A stretch of 64,000 nt of DNA from Bacteroidota bacterium (GTDB taxonomy: Bacteria > Bacteroidota > Bacteroidia > Cytophagales > Cyclobacteriaceae), in NCBI GenBank assembly GCA_016178785.1, contig JACOSO010000046.1, positions 1 to 64,000 of the forward strand, read 5' to 3'. The notes under the pieces were generated by a model. The model made no database searches. It was not told the DNA's origin and was given only the letters and a program-made list of their open reading frames with translations. Numbering within the stretch: the first letter of the stretch is position 1; the number at the start of each line of letters is the position of its first letter. A program made the position numbers and the translations under genes. This document shows positions 1 to 9,854 of this stretch, piece after piece.

Positions 1-49
1 CTGTATAGGAAACAGTCGTTCATCTGCAACCATCTTCCTTCAAAAATAC

Positions 50-77
50 AAAAGCCCCGACAAATGCCGAGGCTTTA
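50..77 (-). terminator. Intrinsic terminator of queA
   Basis: On the minus strand an AAAGCC...GGCTTTT stem with an internal CG/CG pair and a short loop lies about 20 bases past the queA stop. It is followed by a T-rich stretch (TTTTGTATTTTTG). The stem has one mismatch. Position and polarity fit termination of queA. Confidence 0.7.
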
Positions 78-95
78 AGGTTCATTCGATATCAA

Positions 96-1142
96 TTACA
101 CGATCAAAAGCGCATCACCGTAAGTAAGGAATTTATACTTCTCTTTCTTGGCTATCTCGTATGCTTTCATCACTTGGTCATAGCCACCGAAAGCCGCAGC
201 CATCATCAACAATGTTGACTCGGGTTGCTGGAAGTTGGTGACCATCGCATTACAAATCTTAAATTCGTATGGGGGGAAAATAAATCGGTCTGTCCAACCA
301 TCACGCTCCTTTAAACGGTTATTGGCAGAAACAGCCGACTCGAGAGAGCGCATAGCTGTAGTGCCAATTGCACACACTCTACTTTTATTATCAAGGGCTG
401 CATTCACCTTCTTCACTGCCTCCGTACCAACAATAAAATTCTCTGAATCCATTTTATGTTTGGTGAGGTCTTCCACATCTACAGCACGGAAAGTGCCAAG
501 CCCGATGTGCAATGTTACAAAAGTCATGTCTACACCCTTCAACTGAAGCCGCTTCACCAATTGTTTAGTGAAGTGCATACCTGCTGTAGGTGCTGACACA
601 GCTCCCTTATTTTTCGCAAAAATGGTTTGGAAACGTTCTTTATCGGCCGGCTCAACTTTTCTCTTGATGTATTTTGGAAGTGGAGTTTCGCCCAATGACT
701 CCACTACCTTATCAAATGCGGCAGAGTCTCCATCAAATAAGAAACGAATCGTACGGCCCCGAGAGGTTGTGTTGTCAATGACTTCGGCTACCAACGTACC
801 ATCGCCAAAATAAAGTTTGTTGCCCACACGGATTTTACGTGCCGGGTCTACAAGCACATCCCACAAATGCATTTCGGCATTCAGTTCGCGAAGCAAAAAC
901 ACTTCAATTTTTGCACCGGTCTTTTCCTTGCGACCATAAAGGCGCGCAGGGAAGACTAAAGTGTCATTTGCCACCATGATGTCGCCTTCACTAAAGTAAT
1001 TGACGATGTCTTTGAACACTTTGTGCTCAATTTTTCCCGTGTTACGGTGTAACACCATCATTCGGGCATCGTCTCTGTTGTCGGCTGGGTGGGCTGCTAT
1101 AAGACTGTTCGGCAGATCGAACTTGAATTCGGATAACTTCAT
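96..1142 (-). CDS. queA: S-adenosylmethionine:tRNA ribosyltransferase-isomerase QueA
   Basis: Cytoplasmic enzyme that transfers and isomerises the ribosyl moiety of S-adenosylmethionine onto 7-aminomethyl-7-deazaguanine in tRNA, giving epoxyqueuosine. The 348-residue length is normal for the family. Visible family blocks are the N-terminal [11 protein letters not shown] region, GETPLPKYI near residues 151-159 and APTAGMHFT near 184-192. The ATG start is preceded by a good Bacteroidota promoter and the gene is followed by a hairpin terminator, so it looks monocistronic. No other queuosine gene is in the window. Family assignment is near certain; activity is inferred. Confidence 0.97.
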   Translation of the reverse strand: MKLSEFKFDLPNSLIAAHPADNRDDARMMVLHRNTGKIEHKVFKDIVNYFSEGDIMVANDTLVFPARLYGRKEKTGAKIEVFLLRELNAEMHLWDVLVDPARKIRVGNKLYFGDGTLVAEVIDNTTSRGRTIRFLFDGDSAAFDKVVESLGETPLPKYIKRKVEPADKERFQTIFAKNKGAVSAPTAGMHFTKQLVKRLQLKGVDMTFVTLHIGLGTFRAVDVEDLTKHKMDSENFIVGTEAVKKVNAALDNKSRVCAIGTTAMRSLESAVSANNRLKERDGWTDRFIFPPYEFKICNAMVTNFQQPESTLLMMAAAFGGYDQVMKAYEIAKKEKYKFLTYGDALLIV

Positions 1143-1188
1143 AAGCTTACGGGCTTTGTCCTTGAGGGACGGTTTAAATTTGAGGTCG

Positions 1189-1219
1189 CAAAAGTAGTTA
1201 AATGATGATGAACGCCAAA
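1189..1219 (-). promoter_or_regulatory. Bacteroidota-type promoter of queA
   Basis: On the minus strand TTTG (1219-1216), 19 bases, then TACTTTTG (1196-1189) match the TTTG-N19-TAnnTTTG consensus of the Bacteroidota primary sigma factor exactly. The -7 box lies about 47 bases before the queA ATG. Confidence 0.75.
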
Positions 1220-1309
1220 AATAATGTCGTTTTTTAGATTTGATTCTCAGTTCGTGTAAAATAGTTTGATTTCGTAACCAAAAAGAATGCGATTTGCGTT
1301 TAAAAGCCC

Positions 1310-2572
1310 ATGCTCGCCCTTAGATTGATTTTAGAAAGCCTTGCTTTCGCCTGGAAAGCGCTCAGGTCAAATCTGCTGCGCACGGTCCTCTCGCTCTTGG
1401 GTGTAACTATCGGCATTTTTTCCATTATCGCGGTGCTTACGCTGGTTGATTCGCTTGAGCGGAATATTCGTGACAGTTTTAACTTCCTTGGATCCAATAT
1501 CATCTATCTTGATAAATGGCCTTTTACCGGTGGTAACACTCGCGACTGGTGGAAGGATTTTATCAAACGGCCGAACGTCTCATATGCTGAATATAAATTT
1601 TTGAAGGCTAACCTGAAAACGGGAAACCATGTTTGTATTTATGGTGTGACCAACGATGTCACCGTGAAGGCCGGTAGTAATGGAATAAATAGAATTGTCT
1701 TGCGAGGTGTTACCCTCGACTATGAAAATATCCGCGAAGTGAATGTCGAGAATGGTCGCTATTTGACCACCGATGAAATTGAGGGTGGAAGAAATGTGGT
1801 GCTCATTGGTTATGAAGTTGCCAGGGCATTATTTCCAAGAATGGATAATCCCGTGGGCGAATTTGTGAAGATCAAAAACCTTCGTTATAAAATTGTTGGT
1901 GTGGGTAAAAGAATTGGCGAAAGCTTTTTGGGCGTGACCAGCAGTGATTATGAATGCATCATTCCATATGATTCGTTTCGAAAACTTTATCATACCGGAA
2001 CCGGCAGGTGGGATGAGTTGGGTTCACACATCGGGCTGAAAGGCTACGACAATGATATTGGTCTTGTGCTACTTGAGAATGAAACGCGAGGATATATGCG
2101 TGTGAAACGTGGACTAAAACCTTCTCAAAAAGATAATTTCACGTTGAACCGACCCGAAGCCATCGCCAATGCTATTGCCGGTGTGTTTGACGTGCTCAGT
2201 ACTGCGGGCTGGATCATCGGTGGATTCTCCATGTTAGTTGGCGGGTTTGGTATTGCCAACATCATGTTTGTTTCGGTGAAAGAGCGCACGAGCATTATCG
2301 GTTTACAGAAATCGCTTGGTGCAAAAAATTATTTTATACTCTTCCAGTTTTTGTTTGAGTCAGTGCTGCTGAGTTTGATCGGTGGTCTTTCGGGATTGTT
2401 CCTGGTCTGGCTCCTGACGTATGTACCATTTGGTAGCTTGGAAGTAGTCCTTTCCGTTCCTAATATTGTTCTTGGTTTAGGTGTATCATCAAGTATTGGT
2501 TTAGTGGCAGGAATTGTTCCGGCTGCTGTAGCAGCACGACTTGATCCGGTGATCGCCATCCGAGCCAACTAG
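1310..2572 (+). CDS. ABC transporter permease, MacB/FtsX type (copy 1 of tandem pair)
   Basis: A 420-residue inner-membrane permease with the MacB_PCD plus FtsX layout. One membrane segment lies near residues 20-45 ([20 protein letters not shown]), a periplasmic domain covers about 50-275, and three more segments lie near 285-310, 335-365 and 385-410. It ends in the typical [10 protein letters not shown]. No ATPase gene is adjacent, so it must use a subunit encoded elsewhere. It is followed after 22 bases by a close paralogue, probably in the same transcript. Substrate unknown; MacB relatives move macrolides, lipoproteins or peptides, which cannot be decided from sequence. Confidence 0.9.
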   Translation: MLALRLILESLAFAWKALRSNLLRTVLSLLGVTIGIFSIIAVLTLVDSLERNIRDSFNFLGSNIIYLDKWPFTGGNTRDWWKDFIKRPNVSYAEYKFLKANLKTGNHVCIYGVTNDVTVKAGSNGINRIVLRGVTLDYENIREVNVENGRYLTTDEIEGGRNVVLIGYEVARALFPRMDNPVGEFVKIKNLRYKIVGVGKRIGESFLGVTSSDYECIIPYDSFRKLYHTGTGRWDELGSHIGLKGYDNDIGLVLLENETRGYMRVKRGLKPSQKDNFTLNRPEAIANAIAGVFDVLSTAGWIIGGFSMLVGGFGIANIMFVSVKERTSIIGLQKSLGAKNYFILFQFLFESVLLSLIGGLSGLFLVWLLTYVPFGSLEVVLSVPNIVLGLGVSSSIGLVAGIVPAAVAARLDPVIAIRAN

Positions 2573-2594
2573 ATTTTAAAATTACTATTGATTC

Positions 2595-3860
2595 ATGCTC
2601 GCTCTAAAGTTAATTGTTGAAAGCTTGTCCTTCGCCTGGAAAGCGCTTCAGTCAAATCTTCTTCGTACCATCCTTTCGCTGCTTGGGGTAACTATCGGAA
2701 TTTTTTCCATCATTGCAGTTCTCACGTTGGTAGATTCGTTAAAGACGAATATCCTTGATAGTTTAAATTTTTTGGGATCGGATGTGATATACGTTCACAA
2801 GTGGCCGTGGGGTGCGGGCGGTAAAGGCCGCGATTGGTGGAAAGAATACATTAAGAGACCGAATGCATCCTATTCGGAGTACAAGTTTCTAAAGAGCAAT
2901 ATGCAGACGAGCCGAGTGGTGTCCATCTATGCTGGAACGGGTTCTAACACAGTTAAAGCAGGGAGCAATGGCATTAATCGAATAGAAGTGGCTGGAGCTT
3001 CGCTGGATTATGAAAAACTTTTCGAGATCAATATTGAGAACGGACGATACTTAACCAGCGCTGAAGTAGAGGGAGGAAGGAATGTGGTTGTTGTGGGCCA
3101 TGAAGTAGCGAAAGCTCTTTTCCCGAAAACAGATAATCCGGTTGGGCTGTATATCAAAGTAAAAAATCTCCGCTTTAAAATTGTTGGTGTGATCAAACGT
3201 GAAGGTGAAAGCTTCATGGGCTTTACGAGCAAGGATTATACGTGCATCATCCCGTATGATGCATTCAGAAAAATTTATCATACAGGTACCGGACATTGGA
3301 ATGAAGTAAGTTCTGTTATCGGCATGAAAGGTGATCAAAGCGATTTCGGTTTGGTAGAATTGGAAAATGAAGCGCGAGGCCTTTTGAGAGTGAAACGCGG
3401 ACTGAAGCCGGAAAAGAAAGACAATTTTACGATGAACCGCCCCGAAGCAGTAGCAAAATCCCTGGATGGAGTTTTCGATGTGTTGGGCGTAGCGGGTTGG
3501 GTGATCGGGGGATTTTCGATGTTGGTTGGCGGATTCGGAATTGCCAACATTATGTTTGTTTCTGTAAAAGAGCGTACGAGTATTATTGGTCTTCAGAAAT
3601 CGCTTGGCGCAAAAAATTATTTCGTTCTGTTCCAGTTTTTGTTTGAATCGATTTTCCTTAGTTTGATTGGCGGTTTTGCCGGGTTGCTTCTTGTCTGGCT
3701 TTTGACTTTTGTGCCGTTTGGGAGCTTGCAAGTAGTACTTTCTATCAAAAATATTGTGCTGGGCTTAGGAGTATCGTCTGTGATTGGATTAGTTGCAGGG
3801 ATTGTTCCTGCCGCTGTGGCAGCCAGGCTTGATCCTGTGATCGCAATCAGAGCGAACTGA
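2595..3860 (+). CDS. ABC transporter permease, MacB/FtsX type (copy 2 of tandem pair)
   Basis: A 421-residue permease with the same layout as the gene just upstream. By my reading only 11 of the last 117 residues differ between the two, and the first 50 are also nearly identical. The periplasmic domain (about 60-270) has diverged more, which is where substrate or partner specificity would sit. This is a recent tandem duplication, possibly homogenised by gene conversion. The gene converges on the histidine kinase downstream with one base between stops and no visible terminator. Function beyond ABC export or extraction is unknown. Confidence 0.9.
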   Translation: MLALKLIVESLSFAWKALQSNLLRTILSLLGVTIGIFSIIAVLTLVDSLKTNILDSLNFLGSDVIYVHKWPWGAGGKGRDWWKEYIKRPNASYSEYKFLKSNMQTSRVVSIYAGTGSNTVKAGSNGINRIEVAGASLDYEKLFEINIENGRYLTSAEVEGGRNVVVVGHEVAKALFPKTDNPVGLYIKVKNLRFKIVGVIKREGESFMGFTSKDYTCIIPYDAFRKIYHTGTGHWNEVSSVIGMKGDQSDFGLVELENEARGLLRVKRGLKPEKKDNFTMNRPEAVAKSLDGVFDVLGVAGWVIGGFSMLVGGFGIANIMFVSVKERTSIIGLQKSLGAKNYFVLFQFLFESIFLSLIGGFAGLLLVWLLTFVPFGSLQVVLSIKNIVLGLGVSSVIGLVAGIVPAAVAARLDPVIAIRAN

Positions 3861-3861
3861 T

Positions 3862-5070
3862 TCACGCACTCATCAACTCAATTCGAAAAGTAGTGCCTAT
3901 ATTTTCCTCCGAGTTTTTTACGAAGATTTTTCCTTCGTGGTAAAGTTCAATGATGCGCTTGGCAAGGGTCAGCCCAAGACCCCACCCTCGTTTTTTGGTA
4001 GTGAAGCCTGCCTTGAAAACATTGGCAATCATCGGTTTCGGAATCCCTTTTCCTGTATCTGAAATATCGATCAACACTTTGTTATCGTTGCCACGAAGAA
4101 TTTTTATGGCAATGGTTCCGCTGCTGCCCATCGCATCAACAGCGTTCTTACAAAGGTTTTCTAAGACCCATTCAAATAATGGAGGATGAACTTTCGCTTG
4201 AATCGTTTCAGAAAGAGCGTAAACCTCAATATTAATTTTAGAAGAAACGCGCGGCTGCAAATAACTCACCACACGGTTTACCAACTGGTAAATGTTTTCA
4301 TTTTTCAATGTTGGATTCGATCCGATGCTTGAAAAACGCTCAGTCACTACAAGCAACTTGCGAATGTCTTTGTCAAGCTCATCAACAACTCCCTTGTTTC
4401 TGATTTCAGGATCGTCACGCAATACTTCGATCCATGCCATCAGTGATGACAAAGGTGTTCCCAACTGATGCGCTGTTTCCTTTGCCAAGCCAACCCATAC
4501 GCGGTTTTGCTCGGCTGTGCGAGAGTAATTGAAAGCCAGGTAAGAGATGAATCCAAAAATCGCCAGTACAAAAAGTTGAATGTATGGGTAGGCAGTGAGC
4601 TGTGTAAGCAGAAACGAATTTTTGTAATAGACATATTGCTTGCCAAATACTTCTTGCGTCTTTGGATCTTTAAGCAGGATTTCAATTGGCGGATAGGTCT
4701 TTTTCATATCCACAAGCTCGGCATGCAAGTGAGAATATTTTCTGCGGTCACTCCAAGTCGAGCCTATGTCAATATTGCTATAATAAAAAATTGAATCCGA
4801 ACTGTCGGTGTTGATAGTAGGGATTGAATTATTTTTATTGATGATCTCTTCGGTGATGAAGAGAATGTCGTTGTCGGTCTCGTTGATGGTGTACTCCAGC
4901 GCGCGGGCAAAGAGTTTTACCTGATCGCGTTCACGTTCTTTCAGCTTCCCTACTAAAATATCCGTGAAGTAGATAGATGCAACGCTGATAATGACGGAGA
5001 CAGCTAAAATGATCCATTTTAGGTTGGTGTTGTCCTGATAGAATTCCATCGAAGGAAGAGCAGCCTTCAT
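3862..5070 (-). CDS. Membrane sensor histidine kinase
   Basis: A 402-residue kinase with membrane segments near residues 19-39 and 163-181 that enclose an extracytoplasmic sensor of about 120 residues. The phosphoacceptor block AKETAHQLGTPLSSL places the histidine near 201. The ATPase domain has the N-box ENLCKNAVDAM, G1 DTGKGIP and G2 GWGLGLTLAK. There is no HAMP or receiver domain, and no response regulator lies beside it, so it is an orphan kinase. A second start at residue 8 (MEFYQ) is equally possible. Signal unknown. Confidence 0.93.
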   Translation of the reverse strand: MKAALPSMEFYQDNTNLKWIILAVSVIISVASIYFTDILVGKLKERERDQVKLFARALEYTINETDNDILFITEEIINKNNSIPTINTDSSDSIFYYSNIDIGSTWSDRRKYSHLHAELVDMKKTYPPIEILLKDPKTQEVFGKQYVYYKNSFLLTQLTAYPYIQLFVLAIFGFISYLAFNYSRTAEQNRVWVGLAKETAHQLGTPLSSLMAWIEVLRDDPEIRNKGVVDELDKDIRKLLVVTERFSSIGSNPTLKNENIYQLVNRVVSYLQPRVSSKINIEVYALSETIQAKVHPPLFEWVLENLCKNAVDAMGSSGTIAIKILRGNDNKVLIDISDTGKGIPKPMIANVFKAGFTTKKRGWGLGLTLAKRIIELYHEGKIFVKNSEENIGTTFRIELMSA

Positions 5071-5078
5071 CTATCAAG

Positions 5079-5163
5079 ATTACAAATTCAAAATTCAAGA
5101 TTCAAGATTCGCTTACTGATTCTTCAGTATGCTCCAATTTTGAATTTTTAAATCTGTAATTTG
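5079..5163. repeat. AT-rich hairpin repeat, copy A
   Basis: Arms at about 5079-5110 and 5134-5163 are imperfect inverted copies built from AAATTCAAAATTC and ATTACA words, around a 20-25 base GC-richer loop. It fills the gap between two minus-strand genes, the ABC-2 permease stop and the kinase start. The same words recur in at least five other gaps of this window. Confidence 0.7.
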
Positions 5164-5177
5164 GAATTACGAAGTGT

Positions 5178-6518
5178 TTACTCACGCAGCATAAACCACT
5201 TAACCATTACCTTCCAGTTCACTTTGGTGCCGGTCATTAAAATACCAACGCGATAGATGCGACCCGCCACCCACGTGGTGAAAAGAAACCCACCGATCAA
5301 CAAAAACATGGAAAGCGCCAGTTGCCAATCTGCCACGCCATAGGCGATGAGTCCGACCATCGCCACGGGTGACGTGAAGGGAATGATCGAGAGCCAGAAG
5401 CTCACTGGGCCATGGGGATCTCGAAGTACAAACATGAACAAACCGAAATACCCAATAAGCAACGGTATTGTGATGGGAAACTGAAATTGCTGCGACTCTT
5501 GCATCGATTCTACGGCTGAGCCTACAGCCGCAAACAATGCTCCATAAAGTAAATAGCCACCCAAAAAATAGAACACAAAAACAAAAGCAATTTTCGCAAA
5601 AGGGATTTCACCTAAGTTGTTGAGTAATTCGTTCACTTGCATATTTTGTTGTTGTTGAACAGCCTGCTTCACTTCCTCATCCTGGATTTTTTTAGCGACC
5701 TGCTCCATGGCTTGTTTCTGAGGCATCTTCAGACCGAAATAACCCAATACACTCGATGACAAAAATGTAATGAGAACAATCCAGATTAAAAATTGTAACA
5801 CACCTACCCCTGCAATTCCAATAATTTTCCCGAGCATCAACTGAAAAGGTTTTACAGATGACACGATAACCTCCACTACTTTGGAAGTTTTTTCATCAAT
5901 CACACCCTGCATGATTTGAATGCCGTAAACCAAAACAAAAATGTAGATCATAATTCCAAGCGCAAAGCCAAGTCCATAGAGAATACCTGAATTACTTGAT
6001 TTCTCTTCGCCCGATTTGCTCAAATTGATCTGTTTGAGGTTGATTTTTGTTTTCAGGTTTTTCAAAACTTCTTTGTCGATTTTATACTCCTGAAGTTTCA
6101 AATCTCGTACTCGGTCTTGCAAAATGCTTTCAAGGTCTCCAATCTTTTCAATACTCGGATTTTCCTGTGTGTATATTACAAGCCCCTCAGGCTTGTTGAT
6201 ATCAAATTGTGGAACATATAGAAATGCGAAATCCTTAGTTTCGTTGTAAACTTTTTTGGCCTGCTCCAATGGAATTTGAAGCGGCATGAAATGAAACCGT
6301 TTTGTGTTTTTTGTGCTATCCAAATTGAATTGACCACTCTCATCGAGAACCATCACTTTATCTGGCTTTGCGGAGTCTGCTTCTTTAACAGCAATATAAA
6401 TCAAGCCCCCTAAGATGGTTGGCACGAGTAAGGGCACAAGGATCGTTGCAATCAAAAAAGATCTCTTCCTGACTCGTATCAAAAACTCACGTTGGATAAT
6501 CAACCAAACTTTGTTCAT
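5178..6518 (-). CDS. ABC-2 type transporter permease (NatB-like)
   Basis: A 446-residue inner-membrane subunit of an ABC exporter. An N-terminal membrane segment near residues 20-45 is followed by a large extracytoplasmic domain to about 180, then five or six segments from about 180 to 430. The EKTSKVVEVIVSSVKPFQL stretch after the second segment is the conserved ABC-2/NatB signature. The partner ATPase lies immediately upstream, 59 bases away. NatAB relatives export sodium; in Bacteroidota this pair is common and the true substrate is not settled. Confidence 0.92.
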   Translation of the reverse strand: MNKVWLIIQREFLIRVRKRSFLIATILVPLLVPTILGGLIYIAVKEADSAKPDKVMVLDESGQFNLDSTKNTKRFHFMPLQIPLEQAKKVYNETKDFAFLYVPQFDINKPEGLVIYTQENPSIEKIGDLESILQDRVRDLKLQEYKIDKEVLKNLKTKINLKQINLSKSGEEKSSNSGILYGLGFALGIMIYIFVLVYGIQIMQGVIDEKTSKVVEVIVSSVKPFQLMLGKIIGIAGVGVLQFLIWIVLITFLSSSVLGYFGLKMPQKQAMEQVAKKIQDEEVKQAVQQQQNMQVNELLNNLGEIPFAKIAFVFVFYFLGGYLLYGALFAAVGSAVESMQESQQFQFPITIPLLIGYFGLFMFVLRDPHGPVSFWLSIIPFTSPVAMVGLIAYGVADWQLALSMFLLIGGFLFTTWVAGRIYRVGILMTGTKVNWKVMVKWFMLRE

Positions 6519-6577
6519 AATGTAATGTATAAAATGGATTCTGGATACTTCAGCATGAAGCTTCAGCCTTGGATTTG

Positions 6578-7522
6578 TTAAGCTTCTTGCAAATGTTTTT
6601 TTAACGCCTCGTCTCCTTCGCCTTTTACCAGGCTGATGAAAATATCTGACATGGTTGGCAATCTTTCTTGAAAGCTATACACATCGGTTATGTCTATGAG
6701 ATCGCGGATCACTTGATTGCCATTGATTCCCTCTTTCGCCTGAATGGTAGTAGAAAATAAGTCGCCTTCAATGATCACTTGCTTTTTCAGCACATATTTT
6801 TCGGATGGCAATGAGAAATGATTGCCGCGATGTTCAACAATAAATGTATTCGAGCGATATTGATCTTTGATCTGCTTTTTTGGACCCTCCAGTATTTTTT
6901 TGGATTTATTGATCAGGGCAATGTGATCGCACAATGACTCAACCGTTTCCATTCGATGGGTCGAGAATATGATGGTGCTTCCTTGATCTTTCAACTCTAA
7001 AATCTTTTCGGTGATGAGTTGTGCATTCACCGGATCGAATCCTGAAAATGGCTCGTCCAGAATGATCAGTTTAGGTTCATGCAAAACGGTGCTGATGAAC
7101 TGAACTTTCTGCGCCATACCCTTGCTGAGGTCTTCTACTTTTTTATGCCACCAATCTTTGATTTCAAATTTTTCTAGCCAGATTTTTATTTTCGCTAGTG
7201 CATCTTTTCTACTAAGGCCTTTGAGTTGTGCTAAATAAAGCAGTTGGTCGCCTACTTTCATTTTTTTGTAAAGCCCACGTTCTTCCGGCAGATAACCGAT
7301 GTTTTCTACATGCCCCGGCTTCAGTTTTTCCCCGAAGATGATGATCTCACCTTCATCTTTATTGATGATTTGGTTGATAATGCGGATGAGTGTGGTCTTG
7401 CCAGCGCCATTGGGGCCAAGCAAACCAAAAATTGTCTTTTCAGGAATTGTAATGCTGACTTTATCCAAGGCAGTATGCTCGGCATAGTGCTTGGACACTT
7501 CTTTTACGACTAAAGCTTCCAC
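6578..7522 (-). CDS. ABC transporter ATP-binding protein (NatA-like)
   Basis: A 314-residue cytoplasmic ATPase that powers the downstream ABC-2 permease. Walker A GPNGAGKT lies at 36-43, the signature LSKGMAQKVQ near 138 and Walker B LIILDEP near 155, followed by the H-loop STHRM. A C-terminal extension of about 90 residues (DUF4162 style) is usual for this subfamily. Upstream on the minus strand a perfect TATTTTTG -7 box (7550-7543) lies 21 bases before the start; no TTG stands at the right distance, so the promoter is only tentative. Confidence 0.94.
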   Translation of the reverse strand: MEALVVKEVSKHYAEHTALDKVSITIPEKTIFGLLGPNGAGKTTLIRIINQIINKDEGEIIIFGEKLKPGHVENIGYLPEERGLYKKMKVGDQLLYLAQLKGLSRKDALAKIKIWLEKFEIKDWWHKKVEDLSKGMAQKVQFISTVLHEPKLIILDEPFSGFDPVNAQLITEKILELKDQGSTIIFSTHRMETVESLCDHIALINKSKKILEGPKKQIKDQYRSNTFIVEHRGNHFSLPSEKYVLKKQVIIEGDLFSTTIQAKEGINGNQVIRDLIDITDVYSFQERLPTMSDIFISLVKGEGDEALKKHLQEA

Positions 7523-7664
7523 TTAGTTGGGTTTGTGTGTGACAAAAATAGGAATTCACTTCAATGTGAATAGAACTATTTCTAATGTTTTTGACCAAAA
7601 GCGCATTACGGATTTTGAAATAACCCAAGCTATTGACCAAATGGTTCTTAAAGATTGGTGGGAA

Positions 7665-8555
7665 TTAATGCTCCTTGAAGACGATTTTCCCCATGGACAC
7701 ATCAAGATCGAAGGTAAGGGCATCTTTTGCATGCTTGCTGTAGGCGGCATTGGCGAACGTATTATCGCCAATTTTTTTCAGACTGTGCGAAAGATGAACA
7801 CTGCACAGCCATGAATCAGAAATCCTTACTACTACCGGAACTTCATTGGCGGGCAGGTAAATAATCAAATTGCCTGCGCCAACGCTTCCCTTGATCTTGT
7901 GGCCCATAGTGGGCTTATCGCTGAAATCCAGAAGCATATTTCCGAATCCTACATCGGCCAGTAAGTATTTTGATCGAGTAAGATTTAACTGCCTTGCGGT
8001 AAGCGAGCCCATGTCCACTTTAATGAAAAAAGTATCCATGTCCACTTTGTTTTTTTCGCCAGTGCTGTAGGATACATTTACGTCTGCGCTTCCTGTATTG
8101 ATTTTGAGTTTACTTACAGACAAACCTGCGAGATCTATATTCGCGTTGCCTAATCCGTAATCCAGGTCAAGGGAATAAGGAAGATCTTCAGTTAAATAAA
8201 CTTTCCAGAATTTTTCATTCGGTCTTTCGCCTCCACCAAACACATGGTACGAAATTTTTCTTCCCACACCGCGTTCACTTTCCTGATCTAAGGCAAGTTT
8301 TACGATGCAGGTTTTGTCTTTTATTTCGTTACTGAAGGAATGAGAGTATTCTTCGAGGTCTTGATTGCTATAGATATTGAGTAGCTCGTTGTTCTGGCTC
8401 GGACGAATGAAGCAATTGCCTGTTTTCGCCTTCAGGCAAAGCTCTACTTTGTTGCATAGTTCATTCTTTTCAACAGTGAATTGCTTCTTCACCTGTGCCA
8501 AGGAATCCAAGCCGACCAGCTTTCCCACAAAAATCAAAATTACTGCTCTCCACAT
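7665..8555 (-). CDS. Exported beta-rich protein of the DUF4097/adhesin-like type
   Basis: A 296-residue protein with a hydrophobic N-terminal signal (about residues 3-21, ending LAQ). The rest alternates short strands with recurring patterns such as LKINTGSADVNV, IKVDMGSLTARQLN and LLADVGFGNMLLDF. Such repeated strands of about 25 residues are typical of right-handed beta-solenoid proteins in the DUF4097/DUF2154 group. It probably acts in the periplasm or at the outer membrane. It sits between the Nat-like exporter and dnaJ with no obvious functional tie. Small plus-strand frames here are shadows. Function unknown. Confidence 0.75.
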   Translation of the reverse strand: MWRAVILIFVGKLVGLDSLAQVKKQFTVEKNELCNKVELCLKAKTGNCFIRPSQNNELLNIYSNQDLEEYSHSFSNEIKDKTCIVKLALDQESERGVGRKISYHVFGGGERPNEKFWKVYLTEDLPYSLDLDYGLGNANIDLAGLSVSKLKINTGSADVNVSYSTGEKNKVDMDTFFIKVDMGSLTARQLNLTRSKYLLADVGFGNMLLDFSDKPTMGHKIKGSVGAGNLIIYLPANEVPVVVRISDSWLCSVHLSHSLKKIGDNTFANAAYSKHAKDALTFDLDVSMGKIVFKEH

Positions 8556-8620
8556 ATTGCAATCTTACGCTTGGGGTTAGGTTAAAGTTGCCTTGATGTA
8601 AGGAAGGTTAAGTTTTTGCT

Positions 8621-8657
8621 AAAAAAATAACCCGTAATGTCGCTTATACGGGTTATT
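8621..8657 (-). terminator. Intrinsic terminator of dnaJ
   Basis: AATAACCCGT (8626-8635) pairs perfectly with ACGGGTTATT (8648-8657). On the minus strand the stem is followed by a run of seven T, about 22 bases past the dnaJ stop. Confidence 0.85.
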
Positions 8658-8678
8658 CATCGAAAGGTTGCGAGGCTG

Positions 8679-9785
8679 TCAGCCGAAATACTCTTTCATC
8701 CGCTCGAAAAATCCCTTTTCATCAGCGTCTGGATGTGGTTGGAAGTTGGCTGATACCCGAAGGGATTCCAGTTTGGCTTTTTCTTCCACTGTTAATTTTT
8801 TAGGCGTCCAAACATTGACATAAATCAGCTGGTCGCCATGACCATAGCCATTAATATCTTTTATGCCTTTTCCGCGCAAGCGAAGAATTTTTCCGCTTTG
8901 CGTGCCCGGTTCAATTTTCAAACGAACTTTTCCACCAATCGATGGCACCTCAACAGAGGTCCCAAGCGCAGCATCTATAAAACTGATGTGAAGATCATAT
9001 ACAATATTGTTGCCATCGCGCTTCAGTTCTTTGTCTTCTACTTCTTCGATGAGGATCAGCAGGTCCCCCGGAACCCCTCCACCTGGCGCATCATTTCCTT
9101 TGCCCGACATGGAAAGCTGCATTCCATCAGCAACGCCTGCAGGAATTTTTACAGTGATGGTATCTTCTTTTGAAACTAACCCTGAGCTATCAACCCCATG
9201 AGGGCGTTTATCGATGATCTGGCCAACCCCATTACAAGCAGGGCAAGTTGTTGTTGAGACCATTTGCCCGAGCATGGTGTTCACCACTTTGCGCACCTGG
9301 CCCTGGCCGTGACAGGTGTTACAGTTTTTGTAAGTGACACCTTCGGCTTGCACGAGGCGGTTCACTTTTATTTTTTTCTCGACACCATTTGAAATTTCAT
9401 CAAGTGTCAATTTTAATTTGATGCGAAGGTTAGAGCCTTTGCGTCCGCGAGAACGACCGCCACCTCCAAAGAAACTATCAAATCCACTGCCCCCGAAAAT
9501 ATCTCCAAACTGACTGAAGATATCTTCCATATTCATGTCGTGACCCTGGAATCCTCCGCCACCCGGACGGGAATGGCCGAAACGATCGTACTGCGCACGC
9601 TTTTGTGCGTCACTCAACACTTCATAAGCTTCAGCTGCCTCTTTAAATTTTTCCTCAGCTTCTTTATTGCCGGGGTTTTTATCAGGGTGATATTGTATGG
9701 CCGTCTTCCGGTACGCTTTTTTAACTTCTTCAGCAGAAGCTGATTTGCTTACACCCAATATTTCGTAGTAGTCTCTTTTAGTCAT
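8679..9785 (-). CDS. dnaJ: Chaperone protein DnaJ (half zinc-finger form)
   Basis: A 368-residue Hsp40 that delivers unfolded substrates to DnaK and stimulates its ATPase. The J domain (1-70) has HPD at 33-35, followed by a G/F-rich linker (about 70-120). The zinc region shows only two CxxCxGxG motifs, CNTCHGQG (155-162) and CPACNGVG (181-188), where classical DnaJ has four. Spacing matches motifs 2 and 3, so zinc site II is kept and site I is missing. The C-terminal substrate and dimer domains are complete. It forms an operon with grpE upstream (69-base gap) and ends in a strong terminator. Confidence 0.96.
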   Translation of the reverse strand: MTKRDYYEILGVSKSASAEEVKKAYRKTAIQYHPDKNPGNKEAEEKFKEAAEAYEVLSDAQKRAQYDRFGHSRPGGGGFQGHDMNMEDIFSQFGDIFGGSGFDSFFGGGGRSRGRKGSNLRIKLKLTLDEISNGVEKKIKVNRLVQAEGVTYKNCNTCHGQGQVRKVVNTMLGQMVSTTTCPACNGVGQIIDKRPHGVDSSGLVSKEDTITVKIPAGVADGMQLSMSGKGNDAPGGGVPGDLLILIEEVEDKELKRDGNNIVYDLHISFIDAALGTSVEVPSIGGKVRLKIEPGTQSGKILRLRGKGIKDINGYGHGDQLIYVNVWTPKKLTVEEKAKLESLRVSANFQPHPDADEKGFFERMKEYFG

Positions 9786-9854
9786 GCGATGAAGTTCTTA
9801 TGCGTTGATGTGAATTAAAATTTGCCATCGGCATATCGATAGTTGAACAATTTG

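Noticed and set aside
3051..3731. 226-residue minus-strand open frame inside the second permease
   Set aside because: It lies wholly antisense to a clearly conserved coding gene and its translation has no domain or composition of a real protein.
7527..7814. 95-residue plus-strand frame next to the ATPase gene
   Set aside because: It overlaps the end of the beta-solenoid gene on the other strand, and its sequence lacks any recognisable pattern.
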